In this document: positions 10,373 to 21,959 of the stretch, in pieces
Layout of the letters: every line of letters starts with the position of its first letter
Position numbering within the stretch: the stretch's first letter is position 1
NCBI GenBank assembly: GCA_031835245.1
Contig: JAVKOQ010000079.1
Location: 1 to 57,500 of the forward strand
DNA: 57,500 nucleotides
Direction of reading: 5' to 3'
Source of the DNA: Balamuthia mandrillaris
Taxonomy: Eukaryota; Discosea; Longamoebia; Balamuthiidae
Position numbers and translations under genes: made by a program
Notes under the pieces: model-generated
What the model was told of the DNA's origin: nothing
The model's input: only the letters and a program-made list of their open reading frames with translations
The model's database searches: none

Positions 10373-10801
10373 AGGAGGTTGGCTTCCATCAGAGGTGCAA
10401 AGGCAGATGTGTCATCCAGGCACGGATTCTGCTGGCAGTCCGCTGGCACCTGACCGGGCTGGCAGGTTTTGGGAGGTCTAACCTCCTGTGCTATTCCATC
10501 CTTGAAAGAGCCATCTGTAGCTATGAGGAGCGGCGCGTTGTTGTGGGGAAAACGCCCTTGTCCAAGTCGCATCTATGTTGGTTGACGTCAGCATTGTGCT
10601 GTCATTGTAGCTGGGTATCCGCGATCTTTAGATCATGACCCACGCTTTGCGACAGGGCAGGAAATGTGAGTTTTGTTGTGTTTTGGTTTTTTTTTTTTAA
10701 TTTTTTCAATCAAGAGAACAGAATGCTATGGCCAAGGGTGATCCCTTTCATGCAACACCAACATGGTGGAGTTGGAACGTCCTTGTGTTCTTGTATTTTT
10801 G

Positions 10802-12259
10802 CTACTTCTGACCTGCTGTAAACTCTTGCAACAATCGCTTGAGGTGAGAGACAAAGAGTTGCCCTGCGGCGGGCTCCTCGCTCTTGATGGTGGCCTCCAT
10901 CATGAATGTCTTCGAAGACACCATCATTTCTACCAAGAAAAAGATATCGTCCTGAGGAATAAAAGGAGAGGTAAGGTTACAGAATAGCATAGTCGCGTTA
11001 GAGAGTGAAATGAATAAGGATAAGCACCATCTTCGCAAAGAGATAGAGCTTCATGTGTTCTTTAACCATTCCTGATGCCATGCAGCTGATATTATGAGAT
11101 GCTAGGAAGCTTTCCAGCTCGTCTGCCGCTTCTGGTTTGAGCTTCATCTTGATGACATCTCTGCAATGCAGTCAGTGAAGCGAAGAGCAGCAGAAAAGTA
11201 GAGAAGAAAGAAAATAGAACCAGAGAACCGGAAAACCAAAGAAGAGAAATCATGAGATAAAGGAATAAGATAAAAAACAGGAGATAGCAGAGGATGGTCA
11301 TACATGCTGTCTTGTGAGTTCCATTGGCCTTGAAACTCTTGTGGGTCCATGGTAGGCGTTGCCTCCAACTTCAATTTCTTTGGTACTGTCGTTACACTCT
11401 TGATGAAGCAAAGATTCAGTTAGCTTACAATAAGAGAAGAGAAGAGAAGAGAACGATGAAGAGAAGAGAAGAGAAGAGAAGAGAAGAGAAGAGAAAGAAG
11501 AGAAGAGAAGAGAAAGAAAGAGAAAGAAAGAGAAGAAAGAAGAAGAAGAAAGAGAAAGAGAAGAGAAGAGAAGAGAAGAGAAAGAGAAAGAGAAGAGAAG
11601 AGAAGAGAAGAGAAGAGAAGAGAAGAGAAGAGAACGATGAAGAGAAGAGAACGATGAAGAGAAGAGAAGAGAAGAGAAGAGAAGAGAACGATGAAGAGAA
11701 GAGAAGAGAAGAGAACAATGAAGAGAACGATGAAGAGAAGAGAACGATGAAGAGAAGAGAACGATGAAGAGAACGATGAAGAGACGAGAAGAGAACGATG
11801 AAGAGAAGAGAAACAAACCTTTTTCTTTAGCGCCTCAACGTCCGCTGCCGCGTTCTCTTCGTCCTCCTTTTGATCCTCTTCATCCTCATCAATAACAAAT
11901 ACAGCGTCCGGGTCCTCCGCCTCGACAAAACGTCTCAGTGGTCGCCCCTCCACGTCCCTGAGCTCGAATTCCTCCGAGTCGTCCTCTGCGCCTCCCCCTA
12001 CGAGCCGTCCTTGCTTGGCCAGCGGTTGGTAGGGCCTCTTCTTCCGGCTCCTCTGCAGCATGAACCGCACGAACCACCGCAGCAGGAGAACGAGGGCGCC
12101 AACGGCCAAAAGAAAGAACACCCCAGCGAGGAATCCCCAGAAGAAGCTCTCGTTCAACAGTCTGTTGTGCGGGGCGCGGGTCATCTCATCGTCGTGGCCG
12201 CTGTGTTGGCCATCGGCTTCGCTGCGGCCTTCGCTGCCCAAAGACGACGCTTCGTCCAT
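10802..12259 (-). CDS. Single-pass membrane protein with C-terminal beta-adaptin-appendage-like domain
   Basis: Four exons: about 11819-12259, 11304-11399, 11028-11160 and 10802-10951. Residues 1-37 are polar. A strong transmembrane helix follows at about 38-62 (FFWGFLAGVFFLLAVGALVLLL), then a basic patch (QRSRKKRP) and an acidic linker, giving an N-out/C-in topology by the positive-inside rule. The remaining 130 or so residues read MDPQEFQGQW, MKLKPEAADELESFL, HMKLYLFAKMDDIFFLVEM and EATIKSEEPA. Pattern and order match the C-terminal subdomain of beta-adaptin appendages (TBP-like fold), where a P-x-x-F-x-x-x-W start and an LAEL/IKS core are typical. A membrane-anchored appendage domain would suggest recruitment of clathrin accessory proteins; this is inference. 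The largest intron is filled by a GAGAA repeat. Confidence 0.65.
11435..11812 (-). repeat. (GAGAA)n / GAACGATGAA repeat filling an intron
   Basis: About 380 bp of pentamer GAGAA with interspersed GAACGATGAA units. On the sense strand of the host gene it is almost pure pyrimidine. Confidence 0.95.
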
Positions 12260-12503
12260 TCTTGCAATCCCCGCCGTCTTTGTCTTTTTTATTTTGTTCT
12301 ACTCCTTAAAATTTTAGGCATTTTATCGTGTCGTCATTACAAATATAATTCGTGTCGTCCCGCAAATTAAACTTTGTCGACATCTGCACTCTCCGTGTCG
12401 TCCCAATGGAATGTCGACATTTAATTTTTCACTTCATTTCTTGTGTCGTCCCGACAATTGTATGTCTTACAAAAAAAACACAAAGAAAGAAAAAAAAAAA
12501 GGG
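12260..12503. promoter_or_regulatory. Divergent promoter with six TGTCGWC elements
   Basis: Between two outward-facing genes. CGTGTCGTC begins at 12327, 12351 and 12394, GTGTCGTC at 12443, TTGTCGACAT at 12374 and ATGTCGACAT at 12411. All six point the same way and lie within 125 bp. Two are perfect palindromes around GTCGAC. Confidence 0.65.
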
Positions 12504-15500
12504 ATGAACGGGACCTCGACTACCTCCACGGGTGGAGGAGGTCTCTCTCCAGAGGTGGAGGCCCACAAGAAGCTTTTCCAAGAAGAAAAGGCGATGTTGC
12601 TGCGAGAGCTAAACGAAGAAAAAGAGGCTCATTCTTTCACCCTCCTTCAGGTTTGTTTTTTTTGAAAGTCCAAAATTTCATCTCTTCTTTTTTTTTTTTG
12701 ATTTAAGTTTTTTGTGGATTAAAAAAAATTACATGCTCAGTTGGAGGAAGAAAGGAAAAGCTCACAGGCGGCAAGCGCTACGCTGAGAGAGTACCAGCAA
12801 CAGCTGCAAGAGGCCCAAAAGGAACTGGAGGCCGAGCGCCAGCAACGCGAAGAGCTGGAGGCCCTTCAAAGCTATGCTGAGATGGCGCAAGAGGGCCTCT
12901 ACAAAGCCATCTCTTCTCTCGCTTCTGACAAGAATAACAACAACAAAGAAGAGGAACCCCAAGAAGAAGAAGCAGAGCGAACATCTTTGCCCGCTACTGC
13001 TTCGATTGCTTTGAATTCTTCTTCGTCTGCCTCGAATCCCACACATGCTTTGACCGCTTCGAATGCCCCTTCGCAAAGAAGCAGCAGCGAAACAGAAGCT
13101 TTGCTGCTGCTGTTGGAGGAGGAGAGACGGAGCTTGGATGTGACCCGCTCCCGGCTCTACTCCCTGCAACGGGAATGGGAGGCCGAACGAGCCAAACACG
13201 AGGAAGAGCGGCGACAGATGTTGGAGGAGAGAGAGCAGGCCCTCCGCGCTCAAAGAGCGTTGGAGGAGCGGTTGGAGGGAGCAGAGCAGGAGTTGGAGGA
13301 GGAGAGAGTCAACCTGGAGCTTAGTCAGGCGGCTCACGATAATCTTTTGGCTCAGTGGAAGGCTTTGCAAGAAGAGAGAGTGTTGCATGTCAGTTCTTCT
13401 TCTGTTGGTGACGGTAATGAAGTCAAAGAAGAGAAGAAAGAAGACAAAGGAGAAGCTGAAGGAGAAGCGAATGAATGGAAGAGAAAAGTGGAGGAGCTAC
13501 AGAGAGAAAAGATGTTGGCGAGCGTGGAGGCAGAATGCCTGAAGGAGGAGTTGCGCGTGGCTCTAGAAGAGCTGGAGAATGAGCGACAAGAAACACAGTT
13601 CCATTGGAATACCGTTTCGAACCTTCGTGCAGAGCTTCTTCGGTTGCAACACGCGCAAAAGGCTTTACCTACTGAAGAAAGTATTGTAACAGTGAAACAA
13701 AGTGAAAAAGAGGAAGAAACAGAAGAAGAAAAACAAGAAACAAAGAAAGAGGTAGACGAAGTAGAAAAGGATAAAGAGGCAGAACAACAAAGGAAGAAGC
13801 AACAAGTTGAAGAGGAAATTCAAAGCTTGAAGACCCAAGCGAATGAATGGAAGAGAAAAGTGGAGGAGCTTCAACAACAGCTGGAAGCGGAGCGAGAGAG
13901 CCAAGCCGAAAATCAGCAAGAACTCTATCGCATGGAAGCCAAGTTGAGCAGAGCCACAAAACAACTGGACGTCTTTCGTTCCAGTGCTGCTGCTGAAGCT
14001 GAAAAGCACCAAGAAGCCTATTCACTACTTCAGTCTCGGCTCGACTCTCTTCTTGCGGAGAAGAGTGAGAAAGTAAAGGAAGAAGAAAAAGAGGAAACGG
14101 AAGATAAGATAGAGCTGCTCGAAGCAGAGAAGCGTTCTCTTGCAGAGGAGAGAGAACAATGGCAACAAGAAAAGAAACAACTAGAAGAAAAACTTCTCAA
14201 ACAACAAGAAGAACAACTACAAAAACTAAAACAAGAACAAGTGCGATCAGAGCAAGAACAGCTAGTGGAACAGTTGCAACAAGAGTTGGCAAAGAAGGAA
14301 GAAGAGTTATATCAAAGCGCCCAACACGCAAAAGAAGCGAAAGAGCTGCTCGAAAGTGAACGGCGAAAGCTGATAGAGCAGCAAGAAGAGAGCCAACAGA
14401 TGGTAATAGAGTTGAGCAACATGAAGCAAGAGAAAGAGATGATAGAACGAACAATCGACGAACTTCGCTGCAACATACAACAAAACGAAGAAGAGCTTCA
14501 AAACCTTCGTAAACAAAATCAACAACAAAAGGAAGACTATGAGAAACAACAACAAAACGAGGAAGAACGCGAACAAGACAAAGAGAACGCAGCAATAGCG
14601 TTGGTAGAGCAACGACTACGTCAAGTGGAAGAAGAACTTGAGAAAGAGAGAATGAGGAATGAAGAAAAAATAGCAGCACTGAGAGAGGAACACGCGCTTG
14701 AGCTCACTCAGAGGGAGGAGGAGGCCATTGCAGAGAAGCAAGAATCGGATATGAGACTGTGCCAGCTCGGAGAGAAAGTGGAAAATCTTTTGAGGCTCAA
14801 AGAGAACTGGGATCAAGAATGGGCACAAAAGGAAGAGAGCTTTGCTCAGCAAGAGCAACGATTGCTGGAGCGAGAGAAAGCTCTTTTGTCTGCTTCGGTT
14901 TTGGAAGCAGAAGGTGGAAGGAAGGCAGAAGAAGAAACAAAAAATCTAGCAACAGAAGGTGAGAGAGCAATACGTCTTGAAGAAGAGGAATGTCGTCTCC
15001 GACAACTGGAAACAGCTCTTCAAGAAAAAGAGGCAGAGTATCTTCGCAAGTGTGAAGCGCTGGAAGAAGATGCTCGAAAGAAACAAGAAGAACTCGAACT
15101 ACAGCGAAAGAACTTTGAAGATCAGCTCAAAGAGTTAAAGGACAGAGCGAGCAACGTTCATTTATTGAAAGAAACAGAGAAAAGAGCAGAAGAAATGGAA
15201 AAAGCAAAAGAACACGAAAAGGAGGCGTTACATCTTGTGGAAGAGGAACATCGTCTCCGGCTACTGGAAACAGCTCTTCAAGGAAGAGAGGCTGAGTATC
15301 TTCGCAGATGCGAGTCACTCGAAGAGGAAGCTCGAAAGAAACAGGAAGAACTCGAACAACAGAGAAAGAATGTTGAGGAACAATTTAAAGAACTGAATGA
15401 TAGAGCGACTAAAGTTCGTTTGTTAGAAGAGGAGAGCGCTAAAGTGGCAACTGAACTAATTTCTAGAGAGGAGCAACTCTCCGCTCTTCAACAAGCCCTC

Positions 15501-18268
15501 CAACAGAAAGAAAGCGAGTTGAGTTCCAAAGAGAACGAGTTTACAGAACAGCAAAAGCAAAGACAAAAACTTTTGGAGGAAGAGGAAGAGAAAGAGAAGC
15601 ACAAAAGACGACTCGAAGAAGAAAAAGAAGAAAAAAGAAGAAGCGAAGCAGAAAGAAAGAAGATGAGGGATGATGAAGAAGAGAAGAATAGAAGGAAGAG
15701 GAAAGAAGAAGAAGAAAGAAGAGAGGCTGAGTTGAAACGTAAAGAAGAGCTGAAACTAAAGGAAGAACAATTGGCGCAAACGGAAGCCAAAGTGGAACGC
15801 GTCAAACAGCATTTGAGAGAAAAAAGAGAACAACTCTTACAAAAAGAACAACAATTATCAGAACAACAGCAAACAAAGCAGACAACAACTTCTACCGCCA
15901 GAGCTTCAATTGGTGCCACCTCAAGTCAACAGCGACCATCTTCATCTCAAAAGAGAGTGGCAGCTACACGAGCTAGTTCCAGTGGAGTAATCGCTCGAGT
16001 TACTCCTTCGTCTTCTTCATCGTCTTTATCGTCTTCATCATTGTCTTCATCTTCGTCAACTTCCTCAGCGAATGCGAAGAGAAAACCAAGTGCTCGTATG
16101 AGTCTTCCGAGTGTACCTCCACCAACAACCAAGAAGAGCACCAACAAGCCAACAAAAGATGAGCAGCAACTAACACAACCAAAGAAGAGCAAGAAAGAAC
16201 GGCAAGAACAAGCAGAAGAAAATAAGAAAGCTTCAACAACAAAACATAAAGGAAAAGAAGAACAGAGTGGAGAAGACGAAAGTGAAGCACAATCAGAAAA
16301 CAACCAAAAAAGCCCTTCTCTTCGCGAACATCAAGAACTGAATGCCGAAGTAGAAAAGTTAGCAGAACAGGTCCAAAAACAACGACAGATCCTGAAGCAG
16401 ATGAAAGACAAGTTCTCCACTACGGTGAAAGAAAAGGAGGCAGCTCTCTCCGAAGTCACTCAGCTCAAAGAACAGCTGCAGCAAATGCAGAGAAAATACG
16501 AGTACGCCAAAAAGAAAGCTCTTCAAGCGTCCTCAGCTTCTTCTTCTCCAGTTTCCTCGTCTTCTATTTCTCGTCGTTCGACAGCTTCTTCTGTTTCTCA
16601 ATCTCGTTCATCCTCTTCTTCTCCCTCTTCTTCTGCTTCTGTCAGTCCAAAACAGCAAAGACGCAATAATACGAGCAACAAAGACTCCTCGTCTTCTTCT
16701 TCATCATCTTCTTCGTCTTCATCATCTCAAAAACTGATGATGAAGATAAAAGAAATGGAACAAAAAGCACTAGAAAAGGAACAAGAAGCAGATAAGCTCC
16801 GAAAGGAAACTGAGGAGAAAGCAACTCAACTCGATATTCTTCGTCAACGCTTAGAGAATAGTGAACGTGAGCTTAACCAACTGCGAGATAACAACTCTCT
16901 TCTCGAACAGCAATTCAATCGACTCAAACAAGAAGCAGAAGAAGAAAGAAAAAGAACAGCAACAACATCTTCATTGCTGATTACACGGAAAGATGAAGAA
17001 CTCTTGCGTACTCAACAAAAACAACAAATAGAAGAGATGAAGCAACTTAACGAAGAGATTTTGGACTTGTTGGAAAAGGAACGTGCTCACAACGAAGAGC
17101 TCCGCCGACAGGCCAAAGAAAAAGAAGACTTGTTGAAAGGAGACCTTCAGACGGAACGCGGCAGTCACGCGTACACTTTAGGCCAACTCCAGGAGCTGAA
17201 GAATCGTTTAGAAGAGACATCAACGGCGCTGTTGCGTTTGCAAGAGCAGCTGAATGAGGCGTATGCCAAGCAGAGAGCGGCAAAGGAGGAGAAGCAAAAG
17301 ATGAAAGCGAAATTGCAACTCGTGCAAGCGCAATATGAAGCTGCGTTGAGAGACCAACAGCGACAACAAAAAGAGTTATCACAACTTCAACAAGCCAGAG
17401 AAAAAGATAATGACGGAGAGACAAGAGCTAGAAGGACCTATTTGAGCGCTTCTACTGCTATGAAGAGAGATGAATGGAGTAATCATCTAAGCATGGATGG
17501 CAAAAACGAAGAAAATGGAGAAGACGGGGAGAGAAAAAAGAAACTGGAGAGACGGTTGGAGGAGACGGAGACCAAGTTGGTTGTTGCACAGAAAGAGTTG
17601 GAGGAGGAACGACTGAAGACGCAGATGCTCGCTGTCCGAAACCTCAAAACTCAAGTTGCTGACTTAAACCAGGTTTGCTTTCTCCTCGTTGTCTTGTATT
17701 GTTCGTTTCTTATTTTTCGCATTCCAAACAGTTATACGAAGCACAATCACTGTTGGAAGTACTTTTAGAGAACGTAACAACAACAAAAGAAAACCAGAAG
17801 GAAGAAGAAGGAGAAGCAGAATCCGAGGTCGAAAGACTTAAACAGTTACAACAACAACTGATAACGCTGAGACAACAACACGAAAGGGCTTTGGCCGCGT
17901 TGCAACAAACGAAACAACAATTGATCGATGCTCAAAAGTTCAGTTTGAAGCAACAAAACACCAACACAAAGAAGAAAGAGGGTGGAGGTGAAGAAGATGA
18001 AGAAAATGAAGAAGAGAAGACTACCCTTTGGAAAGCAAGCGAGCATTATGCAATGTTAGCAAAGAACATGATTTCTTTGGATTGTCATGAAGAAGAGAAA
18101 GAAGGAGAAGCAGAACGGTTGGAAGCGGCAAAGAGAATGCTGGAAGAACTGTTGGAGAGAGAAGAGGCGAGAGAGGAGTTGAAGAAGATTCATGAGGATA
18201 CGCTCATGCTCCACAAAATCGTAAGCAGTTACCGAAAGCAGTTTGCGGAGCTGCATTCTCTTCGGTAA
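12504..18268 (+). CDS. Giant coiled-coil protein, about 1890 residues
   Basis: Three exons: 12504-12651, about 12741-17672 and 17732-18268. The ATG at 12504 is chosen because a Gly/Ser/Thr-rich start (MNGTSTTSTGGGG) precedes the coil. Nearly the whole chain is heptad-rich Glu/Gln/Lys/Leu coiled coil. It is broken by a Ser/Thr/Pro linker at about 15890-16130 and poly-Ser hinges at 16535-16640 and 16680-16730. No enzyme, membrane, GRIP or zinc-binding motif is visible. An 86-residue module is duplicated in tandem (starts near 14979 and 15237), and NEWKRKVEELQ occurs twice (about 13470 and 13841). The overall look is that of a golgin, EEA1- or centrosomal-type tether, but no family can be named. 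It shares a divergent promoter with the beta-adaptin-like gene. Confidence 0.8.
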
Positions 18269-18355
18269 AGCGTTTTTATTTTGAAGAATATTTGGTATCG
18301 TTTTCGCTTTCTCTCTCTTTCTTTCTTTCTTCTTCCTTTATTGTGTTGTTGATGA

Positions 18356-20110
18356 TTAGGGAGGAGAGGGGGACCGCGAGGAAGAAGAGCGTTCTTTTTC
18401 TTCCTCTTCTTCCTCTTCAATTTCTCTTTTTCTTTGTTTCAGCTTTCTTTCTTTGCTTTCTGTCTCTTTTTCCACTTCTTTCTCCTCTTTATCGTCATTT
18501 TCCTTCCTTCTCTTCTTGGTTGTCACCTCCTTAACCTCCTTGTTGTCCTTTTCTTTGGTCACTTGCGTTTCCTTCTCCTCTTCTTGCTCTTCTTCCTCCT
18601 CCCCTCCCTCCTTCCCCTCATCTTTTTCCTCTCTTTTCTCATCCTCCTCACTCTCCTCTCTCTCTTTCTCTTCTTCCTCGCCTTCCTCGTCTTTTTCTTC
18701 GTCTTCCTCCTTTTCCTGGTCTTTCTTCTCTCGTTCGTTCTCTGCTTCCTCGTCTTCTTCTTCTTCCGCTTCTGGTTTCCTCTTTTCGTCACCAGATTGG
18801 TTAATGGTGTAATAGATGTGTGGTTTTGCCTTTGTCTTTAGGAATCTCGCGTTGCTCAGCAGCTTACTTTGTCTCTCTCGCGTTGCGCTCTTCATTCCAT
18901 TAAAACAAAAAGTTGTTACAATTTTTCAAACAGACACAAAACGAAGAAAGAAAGAGAAAGACTAACATACCATGAGAAGCTCTTCCTTCTCTTCGAGCTG
19001 CTTCACCAGTGCTTCATGCTCGGCACTGAGCTGCTCCTTCTCCTTACGAATTGTCTCCAACTGGCCCTCCAGCATCTTGCTGCGCTCCTCACGCTCCTTC
19101 TCGATGACCTTCTGCTCAATAGACTCCCTCAATATGTCCTTTTCCGTCTTCTTCTCCACCTCTTTTTTAAAGCTTTGCAACGTGCCGACCAACAAAGCTC
19201 CAAACAGGTTTCTCGTCCTCCTTCTCTCTTCGCTTCCACCAACAATATTCGTTGTTCTAGTGTTTGTATTTGCATTTGTCCGCGAAGAAGAAGAGGAGGA
19301 GGACGATGAAGAGTTTCGAGCTTTATCTCTTTCTTCTTCATGACGAGGGAACGATGATGATCTACGACGACGTTTGTTATCTTCTTCATTATGGCGAGCG
19401 TCATCCTCTTTTTCTTCATGATGATGGCGAGAGGTTCCCCGTTTGTCCTTGTCGCTTCGGGAAGACGAGGAGGAGGAAGAGGAAGAGGAAGAGACGGCAA
19501 CAACAGCAGAAGAGAGTTTGCGTTTTCTGGTGGAACCATCTTCATTGCTGTCGATTTGTGAGGTACCTCCTTTTTGTTGCCTGAAATTTTAAAAAGTTAA
19601 AGAAGAGGAAGAAAAAGACGACGCTGATGATGATGAAGAAGAAGAAGCACAGAAGCACAAGAAGAAGAAGAAGAAGAAGAAGAAAGAAGAAGAAGAAGGA
19701 CAAAGAACGAAACCAACACCAAGAGCAAAAAGAAGAAGAAAAGAACATCAAGAAGAGGCATACTCAACACCGCTTGCGCTGCCGCTGTTGCCACTGCGTG
19801 TGGAGAGCATCTTCTCCTCCTTGCGCTGCAGGCCCTGCAAGCGGCCCTCCAAGGCTTGTTTTTGTCTTTGCAGCTGTCCCAGCTCACGGCGCAGCTCGTG
19901 GTGCTCCTCCTCCCTTCCGCCGCTGGGGCCACCAAAGTGGAACCCTTGAGGCCTACCGCCTCCACCCCCACCGCTTCTGCTTTGTCTCTTGAACGAAGCT
20001 TCTCTGCTTCCTCCCTCTCCATCTTCCTCTTCCTCTTTCTCTCTTTTCATGATCGCTTTCCTCATTTTTTTTTTGTGTTTGGTAGTGTGTAGAGAGTACT
20101 GATGCGACAA
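18356..20110 (-). CDS. PNN: Pinin (splicing/exon-junction-associated factor)
   Basis: Nuclear-speckle protein of the pinin/SDK/memA family, associated with the spliceosome and the ASAP/PSAP complexes. The core reads TRNLFGALLVGTLQSFKKE, then EKDILRESIEQKVIEKE and a long helix, an intron near 18900-18965, and RERQSKLLSNARFLKTKAKP-HIYY. In animals the same places read RRIFGLLMGTLQKFKQE and RTKTKPHLFY. The N-terminus is Gly/Arg-rich with a short coil (RRELGQLQRQKQALEGRLQ); a Ser/Arg-rich segment ([17 protein letters not shown]) follows a GAA-repeat intron. The C-terminus is a long acidic E/K tail ending in SSSSRSPSPP, an RS-like end. The start may be the ATG at 20110 or an internal one near 20065. 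It converges with the giant coiled-coil gene, 87 bp between stops. Confidence 0.85.
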
Positions 20111-20445
20111 GCTCTTTTGGTGAAACCTTTTCCCCCCTCACAAAGCTCTAAAAATCAATCAAATCAAATCCCGAATCGAGCTTTTTTTCTCTTCTTTCTT
20201 TGCCGCAAATAAAATAAAAAATAAAAGTCGAATATTTTTCCGGTTTCCCCATGGAATGCAAATAATTTGAAACATTCAAATTATTTAAAAATATTTTAAA
20301 TATTTGGTATTTCCCCGCGGAATGCGAAGAATTTTAAACATTTAAATAATTAAAAGTATTTGGAATATCTGGGCTATGATAAACATTTACAGTATTCCAA
20401 GAATTTTGCACCGCAAAAGAAAAATTGCAGCCAAGCAGAAGAAGG
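20111..20445. promoter_or_regulatory. Pinin/Cfdp1 divergent promoter with 66-bp palindromic repeats
   Basis: Two imperfect copies 66 bp apart carry TTTCCCCATGGAATGC (20244) and TTTCCCCGCGGAATGC (20310). Copy 1 is followed by a perfect inverted repeat, AAATAATTTGAA-ACA-TTCAAATTATTT halves, at 20260-20286. Copy 2 has a degenerate version. The region is otherwise AT-rich. Confidence 0.6.
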
Positions 20446-20664
20446 ATGTCTGATTCCAGCGAAGATGAAGATTTTGTGCCCTCTGGTAAGGGTGTTCTCT
20501 CTCTCTTGCTCTCTCTCTCTCTCTCTCTCTCCTTATCGCTCGTTTCTCCTAAGGATGATTTTTTTTAACAAAAAAAAAAAACACAGAAGAGGAAGAAGAA
20601 AAAGAAAGTGAACCACAAATAAGGTTTGTGTTTTGTTTTACTGATTTCTCCTCTCCCTCACTCA

Positions 20665-20702
<38 letters not shown>

Positions 20703-21818
20703 AAACGTTTTATGGTTTTTTTAAACAAACAGTGAAGAAGAGCGGCAAAGACAAGCTGCGGAGGAGCAAGCCAGAAAAGCGGCCGCTCAAAAGGACATTG
20801 ATGACCTTTGGGCTAAACTTCAGGCCGGTCGTTCCACAACCAAATCCACTGCTTCTTCTTGTTCTTCTTGTTCTTCTTCTTCTTCTTCTTCTTCTTCTTC
20901 TTCTTCTTCTCTTTCATCAACACAAACAAAACCCTCTCCTACGCAACAAACGATGAGCGAAGAACGCAAAAGGCTGATGGCGGAGGCAATGGGGCTGTTG
21001 TCCAAAGTCAAAAGCGCCACCGCTTCCTCTGCTGATGATCAAGAAAAGCACGAAGCGGCGCAAGAAGAAGCAGAAACGAATGTCGAGAACAGCCATGCTG
21101 GACAAACCTTCTCCACTGGAAAGAGAAAGCGGTTGGTTGATCTGCTGTTTTCTTTGCTCGCTTCTCTTTCTCTCTCTATGTTTCTCATTTTGCTTCTCTT
21201 TCCTCGTTCTCTCGCTCTCTGCTCTCTTCTCGTCCTTTAGCTGCTTCTCTCTACTCTTGTTCTGTCGTTATCTCGCTCCGCTTTCTCTTCTCTCTTCTCT
21301 TGTTCTGTCGCTCGCTCCTGGCTCTTAACTCTTGTTTGTTTTGTCGTCTTTCTCATGTTCTCTTGCCATTACAAACTTCAGAAGCGAAGCCGGAGAAAGT
21401 CGTCACTATCAAAGCGTCAACGCAACGACGATAGCCTCCACTCCTTCTTCTGCATTGGATGAGCTAGCAGCAACGATGGGTGGCAAGAAAAAGAAAAAGG
21501 TGACAACCCTCCAACGCTCAAAGCAAGATTGGCAACGGTTTAAGACCACGGAGGGCAAACAGTACGAACATGAATTGGAACAAAACATAAAGTCTGGCGG
21601 GTATGTTATGTTTAATATTTTTCTCCCTTTTTTTTTCTTCTTTGTTCTTTGTTCTTTCTGCTTCTTTGTTTCTTTTTTCAACCTAACGAACGCACGGATT
21701 ATTCCACAGATACCTGGCAAAGCAAGCCTTTTTACAAGAGGCAGATCTTCGTCAGTACGAACGAGAAAAACAGCTTCGGAAAAAGAAACCCTCTTCTATC
21801 ACACCAAACATCAAATAA
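20446..21818 (+). CDS. CFDP1: Cfdp1/Bcnt/Swc5, SWR1-type remodeller subunit
   Basis: Subunit of the SWR1/SRCAP complex that exchanges H2A for H2A.Z. Exon 1 (20446-20485) encodes MSDSSEDEDFVPSG, a typical acidic start. Two short acidic exons follow, then EEQARKAAAQKDIDDLWAKL. The BCNT domain is split over the last exons: KVTTLQRSKQDWQRFKTTEG, then YLAKQAFLQEADLRQYERE, ending KKPSSITPNIK with the stop at 21816-21818. Family members share a T-L-x-K-S-x-x-D-W and a GY-L-x-KQ-x-FL-x-R-x-D pattern; the Arg before Asp is Ala here. A poly-Ser run at about 20870-20910 comes from a TTC repeat. Introns hold (CT)n at about 20503-20531 and 20670-20700. Confidence 0.88.
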
Positions 21819-21959
21819 CACCTGTTCTTTGCTTCTGCCCTCTTCTTGCTTCTTGCTTCTTCCTCCTGCTGCTTGTTACCCCTTCTTCCTTCTTGCTTCT
21901 TAAAACGATTCCAACAACAAATCAACAAGAACAAATAGAGAAAATGAAGTAATGCCCTT

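Larger units (their letters stand above)
9991..10801. other. Gene-poor stretch between CCT1 and the beta-adaptin-like gene
   Basis: About 810 bp with no gene I can support. It holds a possible minus-strand snRNA-like element at 10055-10140, a 49-bp tandem duplication at 10278-10372 and a perfect TGACGTCA at 10583. AAAACGCCCTT occurs twice (10145 and 10549). A poly-T run lies at about 10688-10699. Confidence 0.5.

Noticed and set aside
10339-10572. Short minus-strand frame with ATDGSFKDG, resembling the start of a retroelement RNase H domain
   Set aside because: Only one short motif matches and nothing else of an element is present around it. It could be chance or a very old remnant, so no element is called.
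11435-11812. Long open frames through GAGAA repeats as novel coiled-coil or SLLF-repeat proteins
   Set aside because: Simple repeats are open in several frames. The stretch lies between two exons that splice in phase.
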